A stretch of 13,281 nt of DNA from Bacteroidaceae bacterium (GCA_900768625.1 CAAGDO010000124.1:1-13281); one strand, 5' to 3'; positions 1 through 7,425 are shown, counted from the stretch's first letter. Numbers and translations are program-made. The notes: generated by a model from the sequence alone, not told the origin.

Positions 1-99
1 AAGTGCGTTGTCGGGATGCAGCTGTTTTCTTCGGGCGATGGAGCATAGCGGGCTATGTGACTGAGAACGAAGGAAACAGATGCGCCCGAGAACATGCTT
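1..99. repeat. Imperfect palindromic element, copy 1
   Basis: The stretch is a long imperfect inverted repeat centred between bases 50 and 51. Outer arms CTGTTTTCTTCG (22-33) and CGAAGGAAACAG (68-79) pair with one mismatch. The inner arms CATAGC (44-49) and GCTATG (52-57) are perfect with a GG loop. Weaker pairing (TCGGG, GCA, AAG blocks) continues out to about bases 1 and 99, so the element may extend past the window edge. Its core, GGAGCATAGCGGGCTATGTGA, matches the core of the element at 4409-4618 read on the minus strand. It could be a dispersed palindromic repeat, a structured RNA, or the end of an upstream transcript. No function can be assigned. Confidence 0.6.
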
Positions 100-237
100 T
101 CAATGTGAAAATAACGCCTGCTGAAAGTATAAAATAATTTTGAACACCTACTTATGGTTCGAACTACAGATTTTCCAACAATTCGTGTGCCTGTGAATGT
201 TTTTCCGACAAAGCGACTTACGTAAAAAAAAAAACAC

Positions 238-245
238 TACATTTG
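238..245 (+). promoter_or_regulatory. Bacteroidota-type -7 box (TACATTTG) upstream of the 930-aa barrel gene
   Basis: TACATTTG fits the Bacteroidota primary-sigma -7 consensus TAnnTTTG. It lies 38 bases upstream of the ATG at 284, predicting a leader of roughly 30 nt. The extended string TACATTTGCATC is identical to the one at 4800-4811 in front of the exporter operon. No clear TTTG -33 box is seen at the usual 19-21 bp spacing. Instead a run of 11 A (224-234) lies just upstream. Confidence 0.6.
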
Positions 246-283
246 CATCCATAACAGCCTCTCTCCGATAAATACCATTTGAT

Positions 284-3076
284 ATGCGACAACTTCTTCT
301 TTTTCTTCTATTGTTTCTGTCGTACTTGACAGCTTCGGCTCAACAACTCATCTTCGGTTCTGTGCGTGATGGATTTCTAAAGACGCCATTGGCAAAAGCT
401 CGCGTGACGTTGCTTACCACAGACAGCGTTGTCGTGCAAGATTCCATCAAAGTCGAATTGAACAAGAGAGACGGAGAACGTTGGGGAACTGCAAACTTTT
501 GCATACAGCTCCCCAAGAAAACTTGTACCTATCTGCTTCATGCCACTCTTGATGGTTACGAAGATGACTGGCAAACACTTTCGGTTGATGCATCCATAGA
601 TGACGCATATGGATTGGACAAACCGCTCGAACTGCGGCGAATCAGAGAAAAGATACTTGGGGAAGCCACGGTCACGGCCACAAAGTTCAAGATGTTCTAC
701 AAAGGCGACACCTTGGTCTACGACGCACTGGCCTTCAAAATGCCTGAAGGCTCCATGCTTGACGACCTGATCCGACAGATGCCAGGGGTCACCATGAACG
801 ACGAAGGCGAAATATTCATCAACAACCGCAAGGTCGATGAAATCCTGCTGGGCTCCCGAACCTTTATGGGTGGGAACAGCAAGGTTTTGCTTGAAAATCT
901 CCCCTATTATACGGTGAAGAACATAAAGGTATACGATAGAGAGAGCGACCGCAGCCGAGCTGTTGGCTATGAAGTCGAGAAGAAAAAATACGTCATGGAT
1001 GTAAATCTGAAAGATGCCTATCGCAACGGGCACATTGGCAATGCAGAACTTGCAGGAGGCAGCAATGAGCGCTGGCTGGGACGCGCTTTTCTATTGGGAT
1101 ACACCGACAAGCTCCGATTTACGCTTTTGGCCAATGCGAACAACGTGAACGAAAAACGCCATATCGGTCAATCCGGCAGTTGGAAACCAGAAAACATGCC
1201 CCTCTCGCAACTGACGACAAAGAGCGTGGCAGGAGAGGTGGACTACCAATCGAAGGACAGGAATGTGAAGGAGAACTTCATGTTCGACTTCATGTCATCC
1301 AACAATGACGGGGAATCCCGTCAACGACGTGAACTTTTCCTGGATGGAAGCACGCCATACTCAACAAACAGAACCTCCAGTTCATCGCATGCAAATCGTT
1401 TTTTGACAAAGAACAGTTTCAAGCTGACCGTGCCCAAAAAGATCTACGCTGACCTGAATGTGGAATTCGTCTACAACAAATACAAAGGCCACAGCGAATC
1501 CTTGTCAGAGGATTTCCTTGACAGCATCAACACCCGTTTGTGCAGCACGAACTACAACGACGGACATTCCTATCGCATAGATGCAGGAGGATTCATATCG
1601 CCACGTTTTGACCATAAGATTCTCCGCGCACTGAGCCTTTTCTACGGCTTCAAGCACTTTAACGACCGAAACGAGACTGCGCGTGGCTTCCTCACGGAGC
1701 AATTCGCAGATCCTGCGGTCACCACACAATTTAATGCCAACGACTACCACCAGAAGGAAACACTGGGCAACCTCCACCTCTTGTGGTCAAAAGAGCTGAA
1801 GAACAACCTTCTTCTGGAAATCCAGGACCGTCAAGAGTATGCCAAGAAGCATGAACGCGACAATCTCTATCATCCGGACACGCTTGCGTTGCCTTCCCAA
1901 TTGGATGCATTGCTGGCCATATCGGATCCGCGTAATTCATATGTGAGCGACTATAGCACGTACGACAACGCTCCGACGCTTTCGCTAAAATGGAGAAAGT
2001 ACATTCCAGGACGGTACATGAAACTAGAGAGCCTTTATTGGTCTCTGTTTCTTCCTGTCAGAGTCTGCGTGGAACATCTGGACTATACACGCAACAGCAT
2101 CATGCAAAACAAAAAGCGAACGAACTGGAGTCTGTATCCGTCGTTCACTTTCAAAATGCTTCCTACAAAAAAGGAAGGAGAGCAGTTGCAGTTTCAGCTG
2201 ATGTATGAGCAAAGTGCTTCATCCCTATTCGACATGCTCGACTACACTGACGATGCTGTTCCGCAAATCGTGAAATTGGGAAATCCGAACCTTAAAGGTT
2301 ACGCATCAACGGCATTCAACGTCAACTTCACCGACCGGGAAAGCAAGCGAAAGCAACAGTACAATCTCAACGGCAGCTTCCGCTACCACCATCGTCAGGT
2401 CGCGCAATCGGTTGTGTTCAACCCCATAAACTCCCAATACACCTATCAGCCGAAAAATGTGCGTGGCGCATATGAAATTTCCGCCCAATTCAACTACGTA
2501 CTTTCCCAGTTCGGAAAACAGGGAAACTGGTCCTGGCAAACGACAATGGATGCCACTCACAACCATTCCATTGACCACGCATTGCAGACGGGCATGACGG
2601 AAAGTGCGCCCAACGCCGTTAACACGTATACGCTACACGATGCTCTCAGCCTGACCTATCAGCATCGGGACCTCTCCGTCAAAGCAATCGGAGATATTCG
2701 TTGGCGACACTCCGAAGGCAAAATGCATGATTTCACCACGCTTGACGCATTCAACTATCAATATGGCCTGATGGGACGATACACGTTGCCTGTCATCAAG
2801 ATGACTCTTGCTGTTGACGCCAACATGTACTGCCGTCGAGGCTACGGCAGCAAGACCCTCAACACAGATGACTTTGTCGTGAATGCTTCCATCAACCAAC
2901 CCTTTCTCAAAGGGAAGCTTATTGCCGGTCTGGAAGCTTTTGACATCTTCCATCAATTGTCTTCAACCCAATATGTCATCAATGCTCAAGGACGAACGGA
3001 GACTTGGAACCGCACTCTTCCGAACTATGTGATGCTTCACTTGGCCTATCACTTCAGCCGTACGCCCAAAAAGTGA
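284..3076 (+). CDS. Outer-membrane beta-barrel protein with carboxypeptidase-like N-terminal domain (TonB-receptor-like)
   Basis: A 930-aa protein. Residues 1-19 are a Sec signal peptide (hydrophobic run, then ASA|QQ). Residues 20-118 look like a carboxypeptidase-regulatory-like beta-sandwich. Residues 125-220 resemble a receptor plug, with GDTLVYDA (141-148), EGSMLDDLIRQMPG (155-168) and LENLPYYTVKNIKVYDR (203-219). From about 235 to the end there are many amphipathic, aromatic-rich strands typical of an outer-membrane barrel, closing with LHLAYHFSR. This matches the Bacteroidota OMP_b-brl_3 / TonB-dependent-receptor-like superfamily. I see no clear TonB box, so energy-coupled uptake is not established and the ligand is unknown. 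It is a paralogue of the barrel at 10668. The gene appears monocistronic, with its own promoter and an inverted-repeat region behind it. The start is the first ATG after the signal-peptide-compatible reading; no Shine-Dalgarno is present, as is common in this phylum. Confidence 0.88.
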   Translation: MRQLLLFLLLFLSYLTASAQQLIFGSVRDGFLKTPLAKARVTLLTTDSVVVQDSIKVELNKRDGERWGTANFCIQLPKKTCTYLLHATLDGYEDDWQTLSVDASIDDAYGLDKPLELRRIREKILGEATVTATKFKMFYKGDTLVYDALAFKMPEGSMLDDLIRQMPGVTMNDEGEIFINNRKVDEILLGSRTFMGGNSKVLLENLPYYTVKNIKVYDRESDRSRAVGYEVEKKKYVMDVNLKDAYRNGHIGNAELAGGSNERWLGRAFLLGYTDKLRFTLLANANNVNEKRHIGQSGSWKPENMPLSQLTTKSVAGEVDYQSKDRNVKENFMFDFMSSNNDGESRQRRELFLDGSTPYSTNRTSSSSHANRFLTKNSFKLTVPKKIYADLNVEFVYNKYKGHSESLSEDFLDSINTRLCSTNYNDGHSYRIDAGGFISPRFDHKILRALSLFYGFKHFNDRNETARGFLTEQFADPAVTTQFNANDYHQKETLGNLHLLWSKELKNNLLLEIQDRQEYAKKHERDNLYHPDTLALPSQLDALLAISDPRNSYVSDYSTYDNAPTLSLKWRKYIPGRYMKLESLYWSLFLPVRVCVEHLDYTRNSIMQNKKRTNWSLYPSFTFKMLPTKKEGEQLQFQLMYEQSASSLFDMLDYTDDAVPQIVKLGNPNLKGYASTAFNVNFTDRESKRKQQYNLNGSFRYHHRQVAQSVVFNPINSQYTYQPKNVRGAYEISAQFNYVLSQFGKQGNWSWQTTMDATHNHSIDHALQTGMTESAPNAVNTYTLHDALSLTYQHRDLSVKAIGDIRWRHSEGKMHDFTTLDAFNYQYGLMGRYTLPVIKMTLAVDANMYCRRGYGSKTLNTDDFVVNASINQPFLKGKLIAGLEAFDIFHQLSSTQYVINAQGRTETWNRTLPNYVMLHLAYHFSRTPKK

Positions 3077-3102
3077 AAACGACATGGGCCTCATCTCTGT
3101 TA

Positions 3103-3195
3103 TATAGTCAAACAGAAATAGAATGAGAATACACTTCCTTTATCCATCGGACATGAGGACTTGAATTTTTCTCAAACCACTTCTGTTTGACTATA
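3103..3195. repeat. 93-bp MITE-like element with 27-bp terminal inverted repeats
   Basis: TATAGTCAAACAGAA (3103-3117) is repeated perfectly in inverted orientation at 3181-3195. After six less-conserved positions the arms match again at TGAGAA (3124-3129 with 3169-3174), giving 23 of 27 matching positions. The 39-bp centre has no ORF. The arms end in TA, so a TA target duplication would be consistent but cannot be told apart from the palindrome. It starts 27 bases after the upstream stop codon, so it could also act in transcription termination. No second copy is present in the window. Confidence 0.5.
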
Positions 3196-3204
3196 AAACA
3201 CTAA

Positions 3205-3272
3205 GCGCAGCCCCGATTAAACGAAGAAAAGTACACGACCGTGTCATTTCTATCGTTTAATCGGGGCTGCGC
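3205..3272. terminator. 68-bp hairpin between convergent genes, probable bidirectional terminator or palindromic repeat
   Basis: Two 20-base arms starting GCGCAGCCCCGATTAAAC (3205-3224 and 3253-3272) are perfectly complementary. Nested at the same centre, ACACG (3233-3237) and CGTGT (3240-3244) form an inner stem with an AC loop. It sits between two convergent stop codons, ending 12 bases from the minus-strand stop, which is the right place for a shared terminator. Neither side has a strong U-tract. CTAA occurs directly on both sides (3201-3204, 3273-3276), so a mobile palindromic repeat is an alternative. Confidence 0.55.
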
Positions 3273-3284
3273 CTAATGTATCAT

Positions 3285-4349
3285 TCACTGCCATTTCAGG
3301 TAGGCCGTGACGGGATAGTGGTCGGAGAAGTTCACAGTGTTGTCCACCTCGCAGGCGAAGGGTTTCCAATGGTCAGAACAGAAGATGTTATCGATGCGCA
3401 CATAGATGGCATCTTGATTGAACGACCGCCCGATGCCGTTGGCCGTGGCACGATAGGCATCCGTCAGACGCGAGCAGACAGTGTGGTGGGCATAGGAAAT
3501 GGGGGTGTCGTTAAAGTCACCCATCAGGATGATGGGCACGCCCTTATGGCGGTCAATAAACTGCGCCACGGTGTCAACCATCGCCGCACGTTCGCGGGCA
3601 GCCTTGGCCAATTTCTGGACAATGCCCCGCTTGCCGCGGATATTGTCGACTTCTTCGGGTTTCACCACCATCTCATGGAAATTGTTACGCTCGTCGGAGG
3701 TGAGCCCCATCGAATGCAAATGGGCACTGATGACGATGATGCTGTCGTGGGAAGAGGGACGTACGGTGAACGCGGCCACGCCGTTTGACGCCGAAGAGCA
3801 GACCTTTTCGCTATGGGTGATGGGGTATTTCGAAGCCACAGCCACACGGCAGAAAGTGGAAGGATATTGCTCGAAATGATAACCCGAACGGCGGAAATAG
3901 CGCTCGATTTCGTCAAGGGTTTCCTGTTTTTCGACCGTTGTTTCCTGCATGGCCACAATGTCGGGCTGGGAAGTCACGATGTAGCGCGGCACGACATAGT
4001 CGTTTCCGTCCTTCTCGTTAAGGCCGAAGGTCATCGTGTTGTAGGTCATCACCTTGAGGCAACGCTGGGGCGGAGGCGAGGTGAGATTGATCGGGCAATA
4101 GTCGCGGAGCGAACCGCAGCAGGCCAACAATCCAAACACGCAAATCCATGCCGCACGCTGCTTCGTGACGGCACACACCGCCAGCATCAGCAACACAAAG
4201 GCCACGAACACGGGGAACAGCAATCCCACCACCCCGAAATAGCCACCATAGACGGCAGGACTGACGTAGACTGTGGCAGCACTGCTCCACATGAGGAGCA
4301 CACTGAGCCAACAGAGGAATGTGAGGAATAATTTGATTTTCTTGAGCAT
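3285..4349 (-). CDS. Membrane-anchored endonuclease/exonuclease/phosphatase-family protein
   Basis: A 354-aa protein from the ATG at 4349. Residues 5-28, 36-62 and 66-82 are hydrophobic membrane segments. A catalytic EEP (DNase I-like) domain follows. Its signature elements are intact: MTYN with N104, MQE with metal-binding E136, SAHLHS with H210, GDFND with D278 and N280, RIDNI with D320, and SDHYP with D343/H344. The family hydrolyses phosphodiester or phosphomonoester bonds in nucleic acids, phospholipid headgroups or inositol phosphates. The substrate here cannot be read from sequence, and the membrane anchor makes an envelope role plausible. The frame stays open upstream to an ATG at 4475, but that would add 42 residues encoded inside a palindromic repeat ahead of the first membrane segment, so I prefer 4349. 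It converges on the 930-aa barrel gene and diverges from the exporter operon. Confidence 0.88.
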   Translation of the reverse strand: MLKKIKLFLTFLCWLSVLLMWSSAATVYVSPAVYGGYFGVVGLLFPVFVAFVLLMLAVCAVTKQRAAWICVFGLLACCGSLRDYCPINLTSPPPQRCLKVMTYNTMTFGLNEKDGNDYVVPRYIVTSQPDIVAMQETTVEKQETLDEIERYFRRSGYHFEQYPSTFCRVAVASKYPITHSEKVCSSASNGVAAFTVRPSSHDSIIVISAHLHSMGLTSDERNNFHEMVVKPEEVDNIRGKRGIVQKLAKAARERAAMVDTVAQFIDRHKGVPIILMGDFNDTPISYAHHTVCSRLTDAYRATANGIGRSFNQDAIYVRIDNIFCSDHWKPFACEVDNTVNFSDHYPVTAYLKWQ

Positions 4350-4408
4350 GTAAGTCTGTGTAAAAATGTCGTATGGAGCCGCAAGGGAAGCATGGAGGGT
4401 GGTTCTGT

Positions 4409-4618
4409 CAACAGGGAAGTCGTCTAAACTTTTCTGACGAAGAATTAATTGGAGTTTGAGCTCTTCTAAATTCAATCTTCACCTTTCTTTTTGGCCGTTT
4501 TTTGCCCTTTCATCGATCGTGTAGCTCGCTACACTCCCTCTTCAAGGCCTAAAAACGCCTCAAAAATAAAGGCAAATCTTGAATTTCATAAAAGTTCAGA
4601 CGACTTCCTTTTCTGTTG
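4409..4618. repeat. Large imperfect palindromic element, copy 2
   Basis: The left arm begins CAACAGGGAAGTCGTCTAAA at 4409. It is mirrored by the right arm ending at 4618: GGAAGTCGTCT, AACTTTT, TGA, AATTCAA, CCTTT, TTTTTG and CGTTTTT all recur in inverted order. The left arm carries about 31 extra bases (from about 4438). The core GTGTAGC (4519-4525) TC GCTACAC (4528-4534) is a perfect 7-bp hairpin. Read on the minus strand, the core is GGAGTGTAGCGAGCTACACGA, matching copy 1 at 40-60. It occupies most of the predicted 5' leader of the minus-strand phosphatase-family gene, between its likely promoter (4634-4641) and its ATG (4349). It may be a MITE-like insertion or a structured leader. Confidence 0.6.
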
Positions 4619-4633
4619 GTTTGAAAGTCTGCG

Positions 4634-4641
4634 CAAAAGTA
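4634..4641 (-). promoter_or_regulatory. Minus-strand -7 box (TACTTTTG) for the phosphatase-family gene
   Basis: Read on the minus strand, TACTTTTG fits TAnnTTTG exactly and is followed by CGC. A start about 10 nt downstream would give a leader of roughly 280 nt that includes the whole palindromic element 4409-4618. A convincing -33 TTTG is not seen. No better -7 box was found between the palindromic element and the ATG at 4349. Confidence 0.45.
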
Positions 4642-4707
4642 CAAATTAGGAACGGAAATCTCGACAGAAACGGCGTGGAGAAATGATCATGGTGGCGTTC
4701 TCCGCCC

Positions 4708-4732
4708 AAGGTGTATGATTTTCATACACTTT
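4708..4732. promoter_or_regulatory. Perfect small palindrome between divergent promoters
   Basis: GTGTATGA (4711-4718), a TTT loop, and TCATACAC (4722-4729) form a perfect 8-bp inverted repeat. It extends to 11 bp with one G-T pair (4708-4732) and is followed by a short T run. It lies between the minus-strand -7 box at 4634-4641 and the plus-strand -7 box at 4800-4807. It could be an operator shared by the divergent genes or a small terminator-like hairpin; the sequence alone does not decide. Confidence 0.4.
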
Positions 4733-4799
4733 TCAAATTTCTTCAGCCGCATGCTGCATTTTCTGGTTTTTTGATGAAAAAGGTGCTTGGGATTGTTTC

Positions 4800-4807
4800 T
4801 ACATTTG
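4800..4807 (+). promoter_or_regulatory. Bacteroidota-type -7 box (TACATTTG) of the exporter operon
   Basis: TACATTTGCATC (4800-4811) matches TAnnTTTG and is identical over 12 bases to the box at 238-249. It lies 20 bases ahead of the ATG at 4827, giving a very short leader of about 10-15 nt. A TTTG occurs at 4770-4773, but the 26-bp spacing is longer than the usual 19-21 bp. Confidence 0.6.
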
Positions 4808-4826
4808 CATCATCAAATCAAAACGA

Positions 4827-6152
4827 ATGAAGAAGATATCTATGCTGATTGTTCTTCTCGCAATTGGTGCGGGACTGCATGCTTCGGAACCCTGGACTGT
4901 GGAGCGCTGCATGCAATATGCTGTCGACCATAGCCATACGGTCCGTCAGCAGCAGTTTGCCCTCGGCGACAGCCGTGAGGTGAAGACGCTGGCCATTGGC
5001 GCTTTTCTGCCCAGCGTGTATGGATCCGTTGGCGGACAGTTGAATTTCGGTCGTGCCATTGACCCTTCCACTAACACCTACACTGACGTCAGCACCCTGT
5101 CCAACGGTTACGGCCTACAGGCATCGCTGACTCTCTTCGACGGCCTGCAGCGTTACAACAACCTGCGTATGGCCCGCGCCCATGCGGCCATGGGCTGCAG
5201 TGCCGTGAGAGCGGAGAAGGACCAGGTGGCTATGGCCGTCTATAAAGCCTATATGGACCTCGTCTATTGCGAAGGCGCTGTCCGTCAAACCGAAAAAAAA
5301 CGCGAGGAAAGCCGTTCGCTCCTCCGTCAGACGGAAGTGATGGCAGAAGTGGGACAGAAGAGCGATGCCGATGTGGCGCAGATGCGGGCCACCTTTGCCG
5401 CCGACGAATATGAATTGGCACATATGCAGGGACAGACCCTCAAGGCGCAACTGGCCTTGAAGCAATTGATGGGCTATCCCGTTGACTCCGCTCTCGCCGT
5501 GATGCAACCCCCGGTCGAAGCCCATCAGGCCGTCATCGAGGACGCTACGGAAATTTCCGCCTATGCTTCCGCCACGAATCCGCGCATCCTCAAGGCGGAG
5601 CAGGAGGTGGAGGCGGCACGCCACAGTCTGCGTGCAGCGCGTGGGGCCTGGCTCCCCTCGCTCTCCCTGTCGGGCGGCGTTTCCACTTCGTTCTTCCGCA
5701 ATCTCGACAAGGGCGGATATGCCCCCTTTGGCAGTCAGTTGAAGAACAACGCCGGTGAATACATCGGTCTGTCGCTTTCCATTCCCTTGTTCGACCGTCT
5801 GGCCACTTCGACTTCCATCCGCCGATGCAAGATTGCACTCAGCCAGGCACAGGAAAATCTGGACTACGAGCGCACGGAACTCCACCGCGTTATCGTCGAG
5901 GCCGCTGCGGATGTGGCGAGCAGTGCGAAGGAGGTGGAGAGGATGACGGAACAGGTGGAAGCCGACAGTCTGGCGGCCCATCTGACGACGCGCAAGTATG
6001 AGGAAGGCCTCGCCTCGTCGATCGACGTCAAGACGGCGGCTGTCACGCTGCTGCAAAGTCGGGTGAGATTGCTGCAAAGCCTGCTGACGTTGGCCTACAA
6101 CAAACGATTGCTGGCCTATTATAAAGGAAAAAGATTATGGACAGACCAATAG
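4827..6152 (+). CDS. TolC-family outer-membrane efflux channel
   Basis: A 441-aa protein with a signal peptide at residues 1-19 (cleavage after LHA). Two internally repeated outer-membrane efflux (OEP) halves follow. Each has a strand-rich segment that would build the barrel (GAFLPSVYGSVGGQLNFG at about 58-75, and near 276-328 a WLPSLSLSGG strand followed by LSIPLFD). Each also has long helical stretches rich in A, E, Q and R that would form the periplasmic tunnel. The length is usual for the family. It would form a trimeric channel that receives substrate from the adaptor and ABC pump encoded just downstream. The last 16 bases overlap the adaptor gene, showing tight translational coupling. 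It is the first gene of a four-gene operon and has its own -7 box 20 bases upstream. The exported substrate is unknown. Confidence 0.93.
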   Translation: MKKISMLIVLLAIGAGLHASEPWTVERCMQYAVDHSHTVRQQQFALGDSREVKTLAIGAFLPSVYGSVGGQLNFGRAIDPSTNTYTDVSTLSNGYGLQASLTLFDGLQRYNNLRMARAHAAMGCSAVRAEKDQVAMAVYKAYMDLVYCEGAVRQTEKKREESRSLLRQTEVMAEVGQKSDADVAQMRATFAADEYELAHMQGQTLKAQLALKQLMGYPVDSALAVMQPPVEAHQAVIEDATEISAYASATNPRILKAEQEVEAARHSLRAARGAWLPSLSLSGGVSTSFFRNLDKGGYAPFGSQLKNNAGEYIGLSLSIPLFDRLATSTSIRRCKIALSQAQENLDYERTELHRVIVEAAADVASSAKEVERMTEQVEADSLAAHLTTRKYEEGLASSIDVKTAAVTLLQSRVRLLQSLLTLAYNKRLLAYYKGKRLWTDQ

Positions 6153-7384
6153 AAAAGAAATCATTTATGCGCCGCTACGTCTGGTATATGGCGGCGGCAG
6201 TGGCCGTGGTGGCATTGCTCGTGTGGCTTGTCTTCACCACGTCGGCCAACACCCAGACCATCGACCGCAACGATGTCACCATAAGCCCCGTCACGCGTGG
6301 AAAATTCGACGATTATGTGCGCCTCAACGGGCAGGTGGTGCCTATCCGCGTGGTGCAGATATCCCTCGAGGAGGGTGGTATCGTGCGCGAAAAGGTGATG
6401 GAGGAGGGCACTCGCGTGAAGAAAGGCGACGTGATCCTTCGTCTGAGCAACAGCAACCTCGACCTGCAGATTCTCAACGCTGAGGCCGAACTGGCCGAGA
6501 AGCAGAACCTGCTGCGCAACACGCAGGTGACCATGCAGCAGGACCGCCTCAACAATCGCACCGAACAGGCTACGCTCGACATGGACTGCGAGCGCAAGTT
6601 GCGAGCCTATCAGCAAAATTCGCGCCTCTTCAAGGAGAAACTCATCAGTAAGGAGGTGTATCTGCAAAGCCGTGAGGACTACAACCTCGCGCTGCGCAAG
6701 CAACGGCTCATCGGCCAGCGCCTGAAGCAGGACAGCCTCTATCGCCACGTGCAGATGGCGCAGATGGAGGACAATCTGGAAAACATGCGGAAGAATGTGC
6801 TGCTCGTGCGCGAACGCAGGAACAAACTGGAAGTGCGCTCTGCCATTGACGGCGAACTGGGGCTGCTCGATGTGGAACTGGGGCAGAACATTCAAGCGGG
6901 ACAGAACATCGGACAAATCAACGACCTTTCCGATTTCAAGATTGAAGCGAACGTTGACGAGCACTATATCGACCGTGTCCGGCCAGGCCTTATCGCCACT
7001 ATCACCCGCGACGGAAAGACGTATCAGCTCCGTGTGCGCAAGGTCTATCCGGAAGTGCGCAATGGCTCGTTCCGCACCGATTTCGTGTTCGTCGGTTCGC
7101 GTCCTGCGCAGATGCGCAGCGGCCAGACCTACTATGTGGAACTGGCGCTCGGCAAGTCATCGCAGGCCACGCTTATCCCGCGCGGCACATTTTTCCAGAC
7201 CTCCGGTGGAAACTGGATTTTTGTGCTTGACCGCTCAGGCCACAAGGCCTATCGCCGCAACATCAGCATTGCACGCCAGAACCCGCAATTCTATGAGGTG
7301 ACTGACGGACTCGAGCCCAGCGAACAGGTCATCACCAGCGGATACGAGGCATTCAAGAACAACGAAGTATTGATCCTGAAGTGA
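6137..7384 (+). CDS. HlyD/MacA-type periplasmic adaptor subunit
   Basis: A 415-aa membrane-fusion protein. Residues 14-34 are a single N-terminal membrane anchor. A lipoyl-like half-motif at about 60-105 (LNGQVVPIRVVQISLEEGG ... VKKGDVILRL) and its second half near 232-262 (RSAIDGELGLLDVELGQNI) flank a long coiled-coil hairpin (about 110-228) that would dock on TolC. A beta-barrel domain (about 266-340) and a C-terminal membrane-proximal domain follow. It would bridge the inner-membrane ABC permease and the outer-membrane channel. An AAGGA at 6124-6128 lies 8 bases before the ATG inside the end of the TolC gene, so the 16-base overlap uses its own ribosome site. The ABC ATPase gene follows after 41 bases. 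Domain order and context make the family assignment firm. Confidence 0.93.
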   Translation: MDRPIEKKSFMRRYVWYMAAAVAVVALLVWLVFTTSANTQTIDRNDVTISPVTRGKFDDYVRLNGQVVPIRVVQISLEEGGIVREKVMEEGTRVKKGDVILRLSNSNLDLQILNAEAELAEKQNLLRNTQVTMQQDRLNNRTEQATLDMDCERKLRAYQQNSRLFKEKLISKEVYLQSREDYNLALRKQRLIGQRLKQDSLYRHVQMAQMEDNLENMRKNVLLVRERRNKLEVRSAIDGELGLLDVELGQNIQAGQNIGQINDLSDFKIEANVDEHYIDRVRPGLIATITRDGKTYQLRVRKVYPEVRNGSFRTDFVFVGSRPAQMRSGQTYYVELALGKSSQATLIPRGTFFQTSGGNWIFVLDRSGHKAYRRNISIARQNPQFYEVTDGLEPSEQVITSGYEAFKNNEVLILK

Positions 7385-7425
7385 AAATGCCCGGCTGAAT
7401 TTGATCAAACAAAAAGAACCAAACA

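Noticed and set aside
3..137. An open plus-strand frame entering from the left edge and ending in TAA at 135-137 (44 codons), possibly the tail of an upstream gene
   Set aside because: It runs through the palindromic element, shows no recognisable protein features, and an open frame of this length is not unlikely by chance. It cannot be excluded as a real 3' end.
3276..3788. A plus-strand open frame opposite the phosphatase-family gene
   Set aside because: The minus strand carries intact catalytic motifs of the EEP family; the plus-strand product is a shadow without family features.
4350..4475. A 42-residue N-terminal extension of the phosphatase-family protein, starting at the ATG at 4475
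   Set aside because: It would be encoded largely within the palindromic repeat and would precede a normal N-terminal membrane segment; the ATG at 4349 gives a natural start.
4560..4589. A nine-residue minus-strand leader peptide (MKFKICLYF) in the phosphatase-family gene leader
   Set aside because: It has no ribosome site and lies inside an arm of the palindromic repeat; there is no attenuation-type codon bias.
5115..6077. A 320-codon open frame on the minus strand opposite the TolC gene
   Set aside because: It is antisense to a gene with clear OEP features, and its translation has no recognisable domain. Long antisense frames are expected in GC-rich coding sequence.
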